Position numbers and translations under genes: made by a program
Origin: Clostridium sp. CCUG 7971
GTDB lineage: Bacteria; Bacillota; Clostridia; Peptostreptococcales; Peptostreptococcaceae
Direction: 5' to 3'
Assembly: GCF_017590215.1 (NCBI RefSeq)
Contig: NZ_JAFFPK010000054.1
Span: 1 to 64,000 of the forward strand
DNA length: 64,000 nucleotides
Notes under the pieces: generated by a model
Told to the model about the DNA's origin: nothing
Database searches by the model: none
What the model saw: the letters and a program-made list of their open reading frames with translations, nothing else
Shown: piece by piece, positions 63,650 through 64,000 of the stretch
Position numbering within the stretch: the stretch's first letter is position 1
Layout: each line of letters begins with the position of its first letter

Positions 63650-63667
63650 ATGTTAGTTAATTAACAA
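63650..63667. promoter_or_regulatory. Rex-like operator upstream of adhE
   Basis: On the minus strand TTGTTAATTAACTAACAT (18 bp) matches the Rex consensus TTGTTAANNNNTTAACAA at 7/7 of one half and 5/7 of the other. It sits 36-53 bases before the ATG, as expected for an NADH-sensed repressor of fermentation genes. Confidence 0.55.
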
Positions 63668-63745
63668 ACTTGCTATAATTAGATAATACATTACCCGATT
63701 ATTTATGTCAATATGTTTTGTTATTTTTTTATCTATGTCGTACAA

Positions 63746-63759
63746 TGAAAACGTTTTTA
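63746..63759. promoter_or_regulatory. cre-like site upstream of adhE
   Basis: TGAAAACGTTTTTA matches the CcpA box TGWNANCGNTNWCA at 13 of 14 positions. A weaker copy, AAAAAACGTTTAAA (63774-63787), is 28 bases away, so cooperative binding is possible. Confidence 0.45.
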
Positions 63760-63836
63760 TTTTATTCTCACTGAAAAAACGTTTAAATTCTAACTTTCTA
63801 ACCTTATTTAAATTCTTATTTATTTTTTTATTTTAG

Positions 63837-63873
63837 CAAAAAATAAGATAGTTAAAAATTAGTCAACTATCTT
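63837..63873 (-). terminator. terminator of the right-edge gene
   Basis: AAGATAGTT (63845-63853) pairs with AACTATCTT (63865-63873); a T-rich tract follows on the minus strand. The spacer to adhE (63615-63836) holds the Rex-like and cre-like sites. Confidence 0.78.
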
Positions 63874-63889
63874 ACATTTTAATGAATTT

Positions 63890-64000
63890 TTATTTAAAAA
63901 TAACTTCTACTTCTTTGTATCCTATACTTTTAAGCATATTTTCTATACTTAATTTAGTATTTGCTTTTACTTCATCTATAAAACCTTCATCTATTATCTT
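63890..64000 (-). CDS. C-terminal end of a protein (possibly DUF4230-like), cut by the window
   Basis: An open frame runs from the right edge to TAA at 63892-63890, giving 36 residues ending in LSIENMLKSIGYKEVEVIFK. The ending (a helix, then G-Y/F-K-x-V-x-V-x-F) resembles the C-terminus of DUF4230 proteins, but this is a weak clue. A terminator follows immediately, supporting a real gene end. Confidence 0.6.
   Translation of the reverse strand, partial: KIIDEGFIDEVKANTKLSIENMLKSIGYKEVEVIFK

Overview
The window is a strongly AT-rich stretch of chromosome from a spore-forming Clostridia bacterium, most likely of the Peptostreptococcaceae (Clostridioides, Paraclostridium, Paeniclostridium, Romboutsia or a relative). 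The signs are a SleC-type cortex lytic enzyme, YtxC, a SigV/RsiV pair, RelQ, bifunctional AdhE, an AtoDAEB cluster, clostridial codon use, and many genes with GTG or TTG starts behind strong AGGAGG or GGGGG ribosome sites. No rRNA, tRNA, CRISPR array, insertion sequence or prophage was seen. Most genes read leftward (minus strand).

Layout. 1-8.7 kb: a T-box leader cut by the left edge (gene beyond it probably thrS), a DUF445 membrane protein, ytxC, a purine-nucleoside ABC uptake operon (bmpA-nupO-nupP-nupQ), degV and trmL. 8.8-18.5 kb: housekeeping and repair genes (VanW/G5 wall protein, nth, a LonB/LonC-like protease, queG, a lone rusA, an Fe-S aldo/keto reductase, nfo, an ArsR-like regulator, glsA). 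18.6-26.9 kb: TGS-nucleoside kinase, TIM-barrel protein, signal peptidase I, an orphan HEPN protein, PrsW, SleC, and two membrane proteins, one RsiV-like. 27-33 kb: a decayed MFS gene, then acetoacetate/short-chain fatty acid genes (atoB-atoD-atoA-atoE) and a LysR gene. 33-40.6 kb: sigV-rsiV, a dicarboxylate/amino-acid symporter behind a PyrR-type attenuator, and a four-gene group (DUF3100 membrane protein, small membrane protein, M20 amidohydrolase, regulator) that looks like an uncharacterised uptake-and-hydrolysis system. 40.7-46.3 kb: Trk potassium uptake (trkH plus two TrkA-type proteins) next to a KdpDE-like two-component system and a TPR protein. 46.3-50.5 kb: a sulfur-handling cluster (two YeeE/YedE half transporters, two TusA-like proteins, a thioredoxin reductase-thioredoxin fusion, LysR). 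50.6-60.7 kb: RNA modification, fba, relQ, metallohydrolases and small unknowns, plus a candidate small RNA with C-rich loops. 60.9-64 kb: adhE with Rex-like and cre-like sites, and the 3' end of one more gene.

The strongest less-expected signals are: (1) a complete PyrR-type attenuator in front of a DAACS symporter; (2) a 28-bp composite motif with identical internal spacing and nearly identical distance to the start codon, upstream of both the trk operon and the TPR gene near kdpDE; (3) a candidate small RNA whose two hairpin loops carry CCCCC, in a window where many ribosome sites are GGGGG; (4) the DUF3100/M20/regulator cluster; (5) the split YeeE-TusA-fused thioredoxin reductase cluster. 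Protein families were recognised by reading motifs, and no database search was run.
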